From Nitrososphaerota archaeon (GTDB lineage Archaea > Thermoproteota > Nitrososphaeria > Nitrososphaerales > Gagatemarchaeaceae): a DNA stretch of 64,000 bases. The notes under the pieces are model-generated. The model worked only from the letters and a program-made list of their open reading frames with translations. It did no database searches and had not been told where the DNA came from. Within the stretch, counting starts at the first letter, position 1, and every line of letters begins with the position of its first letter. The translations under genes were made by a program, and so were the position numbers. The stretch is from positions 210,852-274,851 of the forward strand of contig JAGWHB010000002.1 in the NCBI GenBank assembly GCA_028867035.1, given 5' to 3'. Below are positions 23,783 to 32,426 of the stretch, piece after piece.

Positions 23783-24937
23783 TCACCTGACATAGCGGTC
23801 CACGTACTCTTTCACGAAGCTCTTTTCGTATGCAATCCTCATGCTGGTGACACGTCCACCCCTTCCCCTCTGATTGGCGAGGACTCTGCGTTCGACGACC
23901 CCCTTTCTCACTAGCTCCTTCATTGGAGCGGAACCCTCAGCCGAATAGAGCGTTGTCCTTGCGACCCCGATCCCTACCGCAATTTCGACGAGGCTCCTCC
24001 ACCCCGAGGACTCGGCGGGCCGCTTTTCCTTGAGGTGGTCTTCGACGAACGACTTCAGAAGGTATGTGAATATCTTCTCTGCCCCTTCACTTTGGAATCC
24101 GAAGACTTCCTTCCCGGACGACAGCCTCACCTGGTTCGATTCGAAAAGATCGATCTTCCTCCAGCTGGAGTCGAACTTCGCCCCTCTCAGGGTCCTAAGA
24201 CGGATGTAGTGCTGGAGCCTGCGACCCTCTTCAACCGACTTGACGTCTATGATCGCGTCTACAACCGCCTCTCTCTTGCGATAATATGCATCCGAAGCGA
24301 CGCCCGTGAGCAGCGCATGCAGGACCAACAACCCCCTCGCCTTAGCCATGGGGACAAACGTGGCCCTCCAGCCTTTGACGACATAGTCCTCGTCGCTGAA
24401 TTGGAGAAGCACCGCCTCGTTGTCGTCGATGTGCAGCCACTTCTTTTCTTCTTCTTCGAAACCTGCCTCCATCTTCTTCCTGATTGCCTCTGCCCACTTG
24501 CCTGCGTCGGGGGTCCTCCCGGAAAGCAGAGGCTCCGCCTTACCCTCGGCGAGGCCCTTCAACGGAGTCGTGGGAGTGTAATTGTCCATGATCCTGAACA
24601 ATCCCCTTTCCTCATACTTCTCGACCTCGACCCCCATATCCTTCAGCGTCGACCTCACCTCGGAAGGAGAGTGCTCGAAAAGGTGATACTCGGTCTTGAT
24701 CCCCTTCTTGAGAGCCCCGGCCGTGATGGTGAGAGAAGCTTCGTGCCATAGCGAGTGCGGTTCGAACTCGACCAGGCAAGTCATCCCGTAGTGGAAAGCT
24801 CCTGGTGCAAGCTCATCGAGGATCTCCAAATCGAGGCCCTGGACCAAGATGTGACAGCGAAAGGAAGGTCTGCTGAATCCTAAAATGGTTTCGGACTCGA
24901 CCGCGCTCGCTTCCCTGCGGAGATGCACGATGAGCAA
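23783..24937 (-). CDS. MEDS-like sensory domain / winged-helix regulator
   Basis: About 385 residues from TTG 24937; the open frame reaches 25129 but that part overlaps the cupredoxin gene and has no family character. The N-terminal half (HYGMTCLVEFEPHSLWHEAS, ALKKGIKTEYHLFEHSPSEV, GLFRIMDNYTP) resembles the MEDS/KaiC-like RecA-fold sensory domains without Walker motifs. The last 80 residues form a winged helix (RSLVEIAVGIGVARTTLYSA then LVRKGVVERRVLANQRGRGG). It probably senses a ligand and controls nearby genes. Start uncertain. Confidence 0.6.
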   Translation of the reverse strand: MLIVHLRREASAVESETILGFSRPSFRCHILVQGLDLEILDELAPGAFHYGMTCLVEFEPHSLWHEASLTITAGALKKGIKTEYHLFEHSPSEVRSTLKDMGVEVEKYEERGLFRIMDNYTPTTPLKGLAEGKAEPLLSGRTPDAGKWAEAIRKKMEAGFEEEEKKWLHIDDNEAVLLQFSDEDYVVKGWRATFVPMAKARGLLVLHALLTGVASDAYYRKREAVVDAIIDVKSVEEGRRLQHYIRLRTLRGAKFDSSWRKIDLFESNQVRLSSGKEVFGFQSEGAEKIFTYLLKSFVEDHLKEKRPAESSGWRSLVEIAVGIGVARTTLYSAEGSAPMKELVRKGVVERRVLANQRGRGGRVTSMRIAYEKSFVKEYVDRYVR

Positions 24938-24992
24938 CGGACATTGTTCTGACCCGCTCGACCTCCCACCCCAAGAAAATAGGGAGACGGCC

Positions 24993-26075
24993 CTAGCTAG
25001 CTCTCCGCCTGGAGAGCGCCAAGGCCGCAATGCCAAAGAGGACTGAGAAGCCCAATGCGATGTATGCGATGTTGGTGGCGTACGACGTGTTTGAATTGAG
25101 GCTACTGATGCCGTTCTCCGAAGCGCCAACCTGTGAATTCAGCGCGTCGACCTGCTGCTGGGTCGCGTAGCTTGGGAGGACGATCACTTCGCCGGTCATC
25201 CCGGCCATGTGCATGAAGGGCATGGGCCCCATCATGGGAAGGTCGCTGGAGTGGATCTTGCAGTAGTAAAGGTAGGTTCCGGGTTGAGCGAAGGTATAGT
25301 TGAAGTTGCTCGGTGGGAGCATCATGCCCCCGGGGCCGATGGGGAACGGAGGAGGTCTGCCGACAAGTGCCGCCTCGCTAATTCCAGGCGGGACAAGCCT
25401 CGGGCTGGAGTCGAAGTATTTCCCCAGGATCACGGTGCCGTTGGATAGCTTGGTTTCTGAAACGACGTCGTGGGGTTCCTGGCCCGCGAGGCTCTGGAAG
25501 ATCACATGGGTCCCCTGGGCAACTGTGACGTTCTGAGGGTTGAACATTGTGACCTCCCCAGCTTCCTGCGTCCACCCCATCGTGACCGTCGCAGTTTCAT
25601 CTGGGGACGCGGTGGCGCTCGTCACCGTCAGGTAGCCCACCATCCCGAGCATGTCGTGGATCGTGCACTGATACTTGTATGTCCCCGGTGCGAGGGTGCT
25701 CGTGTCGAGGACGAAGGAAGTCCCCGGTTTGGTATAGCCCCCAGGGCCAAAGACAGCCGCGGCGAATTGCGGGGAAAGGGTGAACTTGGACGAGGAGTCG
25801 AAAAGAGGGCTCCCGGTCGAGGTGGTGTTTACCGAAGTGACTGTGTGGGGTCCTCCGACGTCCTTCCATACCACGGTGTCACCCGCTCGAATGACGATGG
25901 TGCTCGGGGCGTACTCGTCGTAGAGGAGGCCGAGATGGGCGTTGGAGCCGCCGACGAGCACGATATGGGTCGTGGAGGATGATTGCTGGGCGAAGAGGGT
26001 AGGAGCTGAAGACATGAAGAGCAGAGTTGCGCTTGCGACTAGGGCGTATCTTGCGAGTTTCTTGGTCTGAACCAA
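24993..26075 (-). CDS. Membrane-anchored double cupredoxin
   Basis: 360 residues: signal peptide, cupredoxin 1 with GGPHTVTS and KYQCTIHDMLGMVG, cupredoxin 2 with QEPHDVVS and YYCKIHSSDLPMMG, a short coiled coil, one C-terminal helix (AYIALGFSVLFGIAALAL) and a basic RRRAS end. Both domains keep His, Cys, His and Met, so two type-1 copper centres are expected outside the cell. The second has an insertion rich in Met and His (MMGPMPFMHMAGM). TTG 26075 gives an ideal signal peptide. Role: extracellular electron transfer or copper binding. Confidence 0.85.
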   Translation of the reverse strand: MVQTKKLARYALVASATLLFMSSAPTLFAQQSSSTTHIVLVGGSNAHLGLLYDEYAPSTIVIRAGDTVVWKDVGGPHTVTSVNTTSTGSPLFDSSSKFTLSPQFAAAVFGPGGYTKPGTSFVLDTSTLAPGTYKYQCTIHDMLGMVGYLTVTSATASPDETATVTMGWTQEAGEVTMFNPQNVTVAQGTHVIFQSLAGQEPHDVVSETKLSNGTVILGKYFDSSPRLVPPGISEAALVGRPPPFPIGPGGMMLPPSNFNYTFAQPGTYLYYCKIHSSDLPMMGPMPFMHMAGMTGEVIVLPSYATQQQVDALNSQVGASENGISSLNSNTSYATNIAYIALGFSVLFGIAALALSRRRAS

Positions 26076-26265
26076 ATTTTCTCGACTTGCTGTCGTTATG
26101 AAAAATAGGTAACGATTTTTCGAGGCGGAATGAGGGTCCGACGGGACGGTGCGGGCAGAAACAGTCTTTGTTGACGAAGAAAAGCTTGGGAAGGGCTCGA
26201 AAAATAGCTATCTAATTTTCAGAGCAGAGAGAATCCATGTACCTTTCAGACAAGGAGGTGAATCA

Positions 26266-26739
26266 ATGAAACTTAAGACGACGAGAAAGCTCATGGTCGT
26301 CGCAGCTATCGCATTACTCTCAGGGAGCATGGTGGTGTACGCAGCGACTACACTGTTCACCCAGACTTTCCCGAGCGCATCGTTCAATAAAGCGCCCCCC
26401 GGGCTCACTTCTTCTTGCACAAGTTTGATCCTTGGAACCCTATACAGCTCGTTCGGAAACCAGGGCAGTCCTTCATCTCTGGTGTACGGCTGTGGGTCCA
26501 ATACCCAGGCATTCACGACGGCGGGAACTACTAGCTCCACAGACACTGCCACACCGGCGTTCACTGTGCCATCAGGATGGACACTGGAAGTCGTGCCAAG
26601 CCTTCCAGGATGCAGCGGTGGAACGCCGTTAACCAGCGGGAGTCCCGTTACCCTGACTGGTGGAACAATGTGGTACTACTGCCTCTCTTCATCCGCCGCG
26701 TCTAACTTCACATCGTGGTCCATAACCTGGTCTCAGTAG
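26266..26739 (+). CDS. Small exported protein A (tandem paralog)
   Basis: 157 residues from ATG 26266, chosen for the strong AGGAGGTGA ribosome-binding site six bases before it. Signal peptide (LMVVAAIALLSGSMVVYA), then a Ser/Thr/Gly-rich beta domain with Cys at SSCTSL, VYGCGS, LPGCSG and WYYCLSS, likely two disulfides. About a third of positions match the next gene (26827): YGCG, AFTT, PxFTVPSGW/PVFTLPQGW, YCLS and a terminal WSxxWSQ/SVGWTR. Function unknown. Confidence 0.7.
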   Translation: MKLKTTRKLMVVAAIALLSGSMVVYAATTLFTQTFPSASFNKAPPGLTSSCTSLILGTLYSSFGNQGSPSSLVYGCGSNTQAFTTAGTTSSTDTATPAFTVPSGWTLEVVPSLPGCSGGTPLTSGSPVTLTGGTMWYYCLSSSAASNFTSWSITWSQ

Positions 26740-26826
26740 AGTCCCCGAGCGTCGTTGAAAACCCAATAGCTCACTGACGAGCTGGCGAAAATCCAGCGAA
26801 ACGCCTATTTTATTCTGGCGTCTGAG

Positions 26827-27333
26827 TTGAACGCGAAGGCGCTCACGGCTCTCGCCATGGCAACCGTTCTCGGCGCCATGTTCGTCCTTGGAACTGCCGC
26901 CTTAAGTCCGCGACCGGTCTTCGCCGCCCCGGACGAAATCAATCTCGCGGGGGGTTCTTCACACTCTTCCGCACAGGTCATTAACGGATGTGACAGCCTG
27001 ACCCTTGATCAAGCCCAGAGCGTTGTCCCGACCTATGTCGGCAGTCCTTCAATGCTCGCCTATGGTTGCGGCGACGGCGGAGCCTCTGCCGCCTTCACCA
27101 CCTGGCATTCGCACAGTACGAAAATGCTTACCCTCACTCCGGTCTTCACCCTCCCACAGGGGTGGGCCCTCGGGATCGGGGTTGTCGCGCCCTCCGGCGA
27201 GTGCTCTTCGGGCGTAGTGGGGTTGAGTAGCGGGACCTCGATCACTCTGTCTCCCGACACCGGCTATGCCTATTGCCTTTCAACAATGAGTGCCTCGAGC
27301 TTCTCCTCCTTTTCTGTAGGCTGGACTCGATAG
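26827..27333 (+). CDS. Small exported protein B (tandem paralog)
   Basis: 168 residues from TTG 26827. Signal peptide (LALAMATVLGAMFVLGTAAL-like, cleaved near VFA-APD), then the same four-Cys beta domain as its neighbour at 26266: NGCDSL, AYGCGDGG, SGECSSG and YAYCLSTM. A TATTTTATTC box about 20 bases upstream suggests its own promoter and a leaderless mRNA. Paralogy to protein A is plain from order and spacing of motifs; both could be cell-surface or secreted binding proteins. Confidence 0.7.
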   Translation: MNAKALTALAMATVLGAMFVLGTAALSPRPVFAAPDEINLAGGSSHSSAQVINGCDSLTLDQAQSVVPTYVGSPSMLAYGCGDGGASAAFTTWHSHSTKMLTLTPVFTLPQGWALGIGVVAPSGECSSGVVGLSSGTSITLSPDTGYAYCLSTMSASSFSSFSVGWTR

Positions 27334-27369
27334 TTTCGTCGGGCATCCCCAGCCGGAATCGAAGCGGAT

Positions 27370-27405
27370 GAAGGACTCGAACCCATGATGGGTCTGGACC
27401 CAATT
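27370..27405 (+). repeat. Dispersed element, short copy
   Basis: AAGGACTCGAACCCATGATG followed by GGTCTGGACCCAATT. This is the best match to the left half of the dispersed element, with CCCAtgaTGGG and GGGTCTGGACCC self-complementary segments, placed just after the exported protein B gene. Confidence 0.5.
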
Positions 27406-27513
27406 CCGTCCGTAAATCACTCTCCCCCAGTTTCGGCAAGCTCTCGAGGCAAATTGATTCCTACGAAGAAAGGCTTATATCGATAGCCCGCCCGTTGAAC
27501 GGACAGACGAACG

Positions 27514-27723
27514 ATGGAAACAGTGAAAGTTTCGCGGAAGTATCAGGTGGTCATCCCCGAGAAGCTGCGGGAAGAGGCGCATATCAAACCGGGGGATAAG
27601 ATGATGGCTATAGCAAAGCATGGAATCTTGCAGTACGTGCCCGTGCGCCCCCTGAGCAAGACAAAAGGGATGGTCCCGGGGCTGGATGTCAAGGAACTCA
27701 GAGACGAGACAGATAGCGCTTGA
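27514..27723 (+). CDS. AbrB-family antitoxin (VapB type)
   Basis: 69 residues. METVKVSRKYQVVIPEKLRE is the AbrB swapped-hairpin DNA-binding strand set, followed by KPGDKMMAIAKHGILQYVPV. The C-terminal LSKTKGMVPGLDVKELRDE is the usual toxin-binding tail. Its stop overlaps the toxin start (TTGA at 27720). GGCTTATATCG about 45 bases upstream is a probable TATA element. Confidence 0.88.
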   Translation: METVKVSRKYQVVIPEKLREEAHIKPGDKMMAIAKHGILQYVPVRPLSKTKGMVPGLDVKELRDETDSA

Positions 27724-28091
27724 TCAGCGTGGACAGCTACGGGTGGATCGAGAGGTTCACAGGCGGCCCGAAGGCCCCGATGTATAACCGGCTAATTGAC
27801 GCCGAGAAGCCCGAGGATCTGGTGACCTCGGTGGTGGTGCTCTACGAGGTCTACAAGAAGGTGAAAGGAATCAAAGGGGAAGAGAAGGCGCTCGAAGCTG
27901 TTGCGGCCCTAAGCCAAACCAAAGTAGTGCTCGTAGATCAGACGCTGTCTTTGGAGGCGGCCGATTACAGTCTCGAGCACGGTCTGCACATGGCGGACGC
28001 GCTAGTCTACGCCGCTGCCCGTCAAAATTCGGCGATGCTGTACACCGGTGATGAGGATCTCAAAGAGCTCCCGGGAGTCACCCTCGTCTAG
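27720..28091 (+). CDS. VapC-type PIN-domain toxin
   Basis: 123 residues from TTG 27720. PIN-domain acidic residues are all present: VDSYGWIERF (first Asp), SVVVLYEVYKK (Glu), HGLHMADALVYAAAR (Asp) and LYTGDEDLKEL (Asp). VapC enzymes are Mg2+-dependent ribonucleases, often cutting tRNA or rRNA. Unlike the pair at 21772-22494, this toxin is intact and translationally coupled to its antitoxin. Confidence 0.88.
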   Translation: MISVDSYGWIERFTGGPKAPMYNRLIDAEKPEDLVTSVVVLYEVYKKVKGIKGEEKALEAVAALSQTKVVLVDQTLSLEAADYSLEHGLHMADALVYAAARQNSAMLYTGDEDLKELPGVTLV

Positions 28092-28117
28092 CCATGGTGG
28101 GCGGCACCATTGTGGTG

Positions 28118-28230
28118 TGGGAATTCGAACTCGTCATGGGTCCGGAACACACCGGGCCCGCATGAGAAAGCTCGGAATGAAATCCGTTCGATGGAAAGGG
28201 CCGATTCTGGCTGATCAGAACAGCGGTTCG
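28118..28230 (+). repeat. Dispersed intergenic hairpin element, long copy 3
   Basis: GAATTCGAACTCGTCATGGG leads into GGGTCCGG-AACACA-CCGGGCCC, a perfect 8-base stem when T-G pairing is allowed, then CTCGGAATGAAATCCGTTCG and GGCTGATC as in copy 1. The surrounding 305-base gap (28092-28396) also has a weaker copy near 28306 (GTCGAGCCCCTTCGGGTCCG) and otherwise only the presumed promoter of the downstream gene. Confidence 0.6.
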
Positions 28231-28411
28231 ATGACTCTGTATGACTGAATTGGCAGGTCGCCCAATGGAGGGCTAGTCAGATTCCAAGTCTGGCCGCCTC
28301 TGGGAGTCGAGCCCCTTCGGGTCCGCATTCTCTGGTATTCTCCGCGAGCTCTTCGCGAGGCACCCGACCCAAGTTCAAGCTTAAGGAGCCTGGGCGTTGG
28401 GAATCTGCCCG

Positions 28412-29653
28412 TTGAGCCCCGATCAGGTTTCAACGACAGCCCAGGCCGTAAGGCGCCTCGCTTTGACGAAGCAGCACCTCGCCGGAAAGATCCCGAAGAA
28501 GGCGAGCAAAGAAGACCTCGTGGATTTGGTGCGCGACATCATCTACGTCCAGTGGGACCCGGTCCCCATCGTGGCTCCGTCGCACATCATCGCAATCTGG
28601 ACCAGGGTGGGGGAGTTCCGCGTCTCTGACCTTGACAGCTTGATGTGGGAGGAAAGGAAGCTCTTCCTACACTGGATACCACACGCCGCGATAGTCGCTC
28701 CCGACGATTTTCCGATCTACCGTTCGCTGATGGAGAGGTACCCCGAGTCGCTCATGACAGGCTGGGGGAACCACGTCCCAGGTGCGAAAAAGGTCCTCGG
28801 ACGAACTGACCTGAAGAGGAGGGTCCTTGGTGAGCTCAGGGACGGGCCGCTGACCCCCACCCAGTTCAAGGACTACCAGGCAAAGAAGAGCCCCGACGGG
28901 TGGAGCTCGGGGAGCGACGTGTCGAAGATGCTCTACCACCTTCAGATGAGAGGAGATGTGATGGTCGTGGGCCGTCAGGGGAACCAGAACCTCTACGGCC
29001 TTACGGAGGATTACCTCCCAGGACTGGCGAAGGCGAAGGGGCTGTCGGAAGAGGAGTATGAGCGTGCGGCCGCCGAGAGGGCGCTGAGGGCCCTCGGCAC
29101 AGCCCAGGAACGGGAAATCTACCTCCACTTCGTGCGCGGGTGCTATCAGCACCTCAAACAGGCGCTAAAGATGCTGGCTGAAGAAGGCAAGATAGTCCCC
29201 GTGAAGGCCGAAGGACTCGCCGACAGGGACCAGCGGTACGTCCACCGTTCTGATGTCAGGCTGCTCGAATCGAGGGAGGCGGCCGACTGGGAGCAGCACG
29301 TCTCGCTGGTCCCTCCATTCGACAACATCCTCACTGGCGGGAGGCTGAAGAGCCTGTTCGGGTTCGAGTACGCTCGGGAGCAGTTCCTCCCCAAGGAGAA
29401 GCGGAAGTTCGGCACATACGTGCTCCCGATAATTTGGGGCGACAGGTTCATCGGAAGGATCGACCCGCAGCTCGAAAAGAAGGAGGGGAGGCTGGTGATC
29501 AATTCGGTGCACGCAGAACCCGGCGCGCCTGGCGGCAAGGAGGTTTCGTCCAAGGTGGGGGAGACCATCGAAAAGCTCGCGGATTTTGTCGGAGCCAAAG
29601 ACGTCTTGTACAAGGGCCCTGTCCCAGCGGCGTGGAAGAGCGCTCTCCGATGA
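28412..29653 (+). CDS. YcaQ/AlkX-type winged-helix DNA glycosylase (HTH_42 family)
   Basis: About 413 residues. I prefer TTG 28412 (LSPDQVSTTAQAVRRLALTK) as the family begins in this way; TTG 28397 is possible. The catalytic QxD motif is visible in IIYVQWDPVPIVAPSHIIAI, where AlkX-type enzymes have QID. Several winged-helix segments follow (SDVSKMLYHLQMRGDVMVVG and HLKQALKMLAEEGKIVPV), then the C-terminal WGDRFIGRIDP core. Family members unhook interstrand crosslinks or remove alkylated bases. Stand-alone gene. Confidence 0.82.
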   Translation: MSPDQVSTTAQAVRRLALTKQHLAGKIPKKASKEDLVDLVRDIIYVQWDPVPIVAPSHIIAIWTRVGEFRVSDLDSLMWEERKLFLHWIPHAAIVAPDDFPIYRSLMERYPESLMTGWGNHVPGAKKVLGRTDLKRRVLGELRDGPLTPTQFKDYQAKKSPDGWSSGSDVSKMLYHLQMRGDVMVVGRQGNQNLYGLTEDYLPGLAKAKGLSEEEYERAAAERALRALGTAQEREIYLHFVRGCYQHLKQALKMLAEEGKIVPVKAEGLADRDQRYVHRSDVRLLESREAADWEQHVSLVPPFDNILTGGRLKSLFGFEYAREQFLPKEKRKFGTYVLPIIWGDRFIGRIDPQLEKKEGRLVINSVHAEPGAPGGKEVSSKVGETIEKLADFVGAKDVLYKGPVPAAWKSALR

Positions 29654-29986
29654 CCGTCAGCTCATCCGACCACTTGCGAAGCGGAGCGGGCGTCCCGCCA
29701 CGGAGCGGTGTCGTTGCGAGCCCATGATGGGCCACGGGACCCCCACGGGCCAGCTTTTGGGTAACTCCAGAATGCGCTCCATCCGGTCCGCGAGGTCAGA
29801 AGACGCTAGTTCACGGATGGTTTTGGGGACGGCAAGGATTCTACGCTCGGCCCTTCTCAATCGAGCTCATGGCAACGCTTCCTTCAGCATGCGCCATCAT
29901 GACTGATTGGGGGCAAAACGATTTCGAAGGGTAGTCGATATAGCATTGACGCCCTTTGGGATGAAGTCCGGCTTCGAACACTGCGA
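29654..29986. other. Intergenic region, 333 bases
   Basis: Between convergent genes. It contains a degenerate copy of the dispersed element near 29718-29755 (GCGAGCCCATGATGGGCCAC then GGGACCCCCACGGGCC). Open frames here (for example 29841-30050, minus) have no protein-like features. No RNA gene was recognised. Confidence 0.5.
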
Positions 29987-30259
29987 CTAAGCCAGCAGTA
30001 TATTCGATACCAGGAGGACTATCAGCGAGAGGTATCCAATTGCCATCCAAGCCTGGCTGGGGTACCCGCCGTTCCTCCTTGACCTGTAGATGTACGAGAT
30101 CATCGCGAACGCCAACAGGTCCAAGCTGAGGTAGAGGGCGAATGTATCCGTCGCGCTTTGGGTGATCGGATTCAGGAGCCAGAGGACGACAAACGTCGTC
30201 AGTTGCAAGGCCACGAGGAACACAACCTGTAGGGTGAGGAACGTGGCTCCTATCCGCAA
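29987..30259 (-). CDS. Three-helix membrane protein of the cytochrome b operon
   Basis: 90 residues with three hydrophobic helices and a short basic loop (YRSRRNGGYPS). It starts one base after the cytochrome b stop region, so translation is coupled. No haem or iron ligands are visible. By position it may be a small subunit of the Rieske/cytochrome b complex. It is the last gene of the operon. Confidence 0.65.
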   Translation of the reverse strand: MRIGATFLTLQVVFLVALQLTTFVVLWLLNPITQSATDTFALYLSLDLLAFAMISYIYRSRRNGGYPSQAWMAIGYLSLIVLLVSNILLA

Positions 30260-30260
30260 G

Positions 30261-31742
30261 TCAACCCCTCCACCCCACTTCCAGGGCCTTCACCCGCCTC
30301 CTGATGCTCCCTGTCCTTAGATCGAGCCTGTAGACCAGGTAGATGCTTCCGAGTATGTCCAGTGCGAGGAGTGAAACCGAGGCAGCCAAGGACAGTATGG
30401 CGACCAAAGAAAAGTCCCCCAGGACTTCCGACACCACGCCGTTCACCAGCGCGCCTATGGAGAACGCCCCCAACGCGACCAGGCCTGTGAAGGCAAGACC
30501 GCTCCTGAGCTCTGAGGAAGCTATACCTGCTGATGGAGCGGTCCGCAGCCGGCCCTTCGCCCTGGAATACATCAGCCTATAGAGGAGGATCGAACCAAGG
30601 ACGACGAGGAGCGCAGTCCCGCCCATCACGAGGACGGCCTGCTCAAGCGGAATAATCAGCCCTGGGGTGACGAGCCCCCAGTAAGAGAGGACGGCCACTT
30701 CCCCGACGAAGACCAGTCCCAGGGTGGTGTAGATGGGCCTGCGAGACGGCTGCCGAACCTTCCCTCTGTCGATGAACGGCAGGACAAACAGCGCCACGAA
30801 CACGATGGTGACCACCGAAAGGGCGGCTGCCAGCCCCTCGGGGCCCTCGAAGATCGAGACCTTCAACACCTGATAGATCCATAGGAAATACCAGTCGGGC
30901 TGAGGTATGTACTGCGATGCCGCGGCTGCCGAATACTCGGGAGGCAAGCTCAGGGGGAATATCGCAGAGAGCAGCAGCATCCCAGCACCGAACAACAAAG
31001 AGAGCTCGAGAAGATACAACGTTACGTCCGGAAAAATCGGAGACGTCTTCGGGTTCGAGCCAACAGTGGACCCGCCCGTCTGTTCGGCGACGCCCTGCGC
31101 CTCCAGCATGTACATCTTCACGACCAGGAGGATCAGGAGGGCCGCCGGGAGAACGACGACGTGCAGGTCGAAGAACCGCAAAATCTCGGCAGCGTCCCCT
31201 CCGCTGCCCACGATGAGGAATGTTATCAGTGATGAGACGGGCTGCGGGAGCGCACTGACCATCCCTATCCCCACGTCGGTGGCAGACTTCGATACGACTG
31301 TCCAGGGGAGGAGATAACCAGTGAATCCGAAACCAAGGGTGACGAATCCCATAAGCATCCCCACCACCCACATCGCCTCCCGCGGCTTCTTGTGCACGGA
31401 CACGAAGTAGCCTCTCATCATGTGCATGAAGGCAAGCATGATCATGGCGTATGCCGTGTAGAGGTGTATCGTCTCCAGGAACCTGCCGTTGTAGACGTTC
31501 TGGAAGATGTAGAGGGTCGAGGAGTACGCCTGGGTGGGACTCGGGACGTAATACAGCATCATGATTGTCCCGGTGACCCCCTGGATCACGAAAGCGACCA
31601 CAGCGAGAGCCCCCAGCCAGTAGAACGGGTTCAGTGCGTAGCGGGGGACGGGGCGGAGCAGGGGGTAGCTCAGGCCGAGTCTGGAGTCGAACCAGCCCGC
31701 GAGCCTTCTGAGGAGGCCCCCATTCCCTGACAATTTCTTCAC
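30261..31742 (-). CDS. Cytochrome b (b6-type N-terminus) of a bc-type quinol oxidising complex
   Basis: 493 residues. Four N-terminal helices carry the haem pocket: His93 and His107 in one helix and His194 in the other, with spacing (14, 87) identical to cytochrome b6. The expected fourth ligand, 15 residues after His194, is Lys209 (LLVVKMYML). The quinol-site motif reads QPDWYFLW in place of PEWY, as in several archaea. The C-terminal half adds about six helices. Operon order is cupredoxin, Rieske, cytochrome b, small subunit. It should pass electrons from quinol to the Rieske protein and the copper protein. Confidence 0.88.
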   Translation of the reverse strand: MKKLSGNGGLLRRLAGWFDSRLGLSYPLLRPVPRYALNPFYWLGALAVVAFVIQGVTGTIMMLYYVPSPTQAYSSTLYIFQNVYNGRFLETIHLYTAYAMIMLAFMHMMRGYFVSVHKKPREAMWVVGMLMGFVTLGFGFTGYLLPWTVVSKSATDVGIGMVSALPQPVSSLITFLIVGSGGDAAEILRFFDLHVVVLPAALLILLVVKMYMLEAQGVAEQTGGSTVGSNPKTSPIFPDVTLYLLELSLLFGAGMLLLSAIFPLSLPPEYSAAAASQYIPQPDWYFLWIYQVLKVSIFEGPEGLAAALSVVTIVFVALFVLPFIDRGKVRQPSRRPIYTTLGLVFVGEVAVLSYWGLVTPGLIIPLEQAVLVMGGTALLVVLGSILLYRLMYSRAKGRLRTAPSAGIASSELRSGLAFTGLVALGAFSIGALVNGVVSEVLGDFSLVAILSLAASVSLLALDILGSIYLVYRLDLRTGSIRRRVKALEVGWRG

Positions 31743-31748
31743 GCCCCT

Positions 31749-32384
31749 CTATGTCGATGCGACGAGAGTCCCACCTTGCAGGTCGTTGCTGACGTCGTTC
31801 GACCCGGTGTCGTGGCCGAAGATTGCAGGCGCCCCCATGCCCACTGCGTATATGTTCCCGGCACTATCCACCTCGAGTTTCACCTGGGGCTGAGGCCTCG
31901 GCGAGGGGCCCGCGATCAGCTTGGCTCCCTGGGTAAGATCGTAGACGCTACCGTGGCAGGGGCAGTAGGCCACGGGCGAAGCGGCGACGTATGACTTGTT
32001 CACCGAAGGGGACTGGCCCGGGGCCACATACCCCCAGATGCACCCGAGGTGCTGGCACACCTGGCTGAAGGCGACGATATCCTCGTCGGGCCCCACTCCG
32101 CCGGAGGCCTTCTGACCGAGCTTGACCAGTACGTTGGGTTCGGTGTCTAGCGGATAGTTGAAGATCAAAGACGTCCCCGTCGTTAGCTCGCCCAGGCTAG
32201 AGACTTTCACCCTTGGGAAGCTCGGGAGAGAGGGACCGGGGACCGCCGGAATCACGATGGACTTCATCACCGAGGCGATGCCGCCGAGGGCGAGCACCCC
32301 GGATATGGCGGCCGCTGTCTTGAGGAACTCGCGTCTCGACTCGTCCTTTTCTGAGGAGCCGCCGTGTTCATCCTGGGCGGACAT
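31749..32384 (-). CDS. Rieske iron-sulfur protein, Tat-exported
   Basis: 211 residues from ATG 32384 (TTG 32405 is possible). A twin-arginine signal (SRREFLKTAAAISG) leads to a membrane anchor helix. [2Fe-2S] ligands are in CQHLGCIWGY and CPCHGSVYD, the respiratory Rieske type with the extra disulfide Cys. Pro-rich PSPRPQPQVKLEV follows as in the family. It ends six bases before cytochrome b. It takes electrons from quinol at the outer site. Confidence 0.9.
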   Translation of the reverse strand: MSAQDEHGGSSEKDESRREFLKTAAAISGVLALGGIASVMKSIVIPAVPGPSLPSFPRVKVSSLGELTTGTSLIFNYPLDTEPNVLVKLGQKASGGVGPDEDIVAFSQVCQHLGCIWGYVAPGQSPSVNKSYVAASPVAYCPCHGSVYDLTQGAKLIAGPSPRPQPQVKLEVDSAGNIYAVGMGAPAIFGHDTGSNDVSNDLQGGTLVAST

Positions 32385-32426
32385 CAGTGACCGACCAACT
32401 CCCAAGGGGATGGTCGCTTCAGCTTA

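Noticed and set aside
24940..25129. Upstream extension of the MEDS-like regulator frame
   Set aside because: It would overlap the cupredoxin gene and has low-complexity Ser/Arg/Trp sequence unlike the rest of the protein.
27370..27405. Possible tRNA (T-arm-like GACTCGAACCC read on the opposite strand)
   Set aside because: No acceptor stem, anticodon arm or D-arm can be paired around it, and the same short motif recurs in other copies of the dispersed element.
29841..30050. 69-codon minus-strand frame
   Set aside because: Starts in intergenic DNA and overlaps the three-helix membrane gene in another frame; no protein character.
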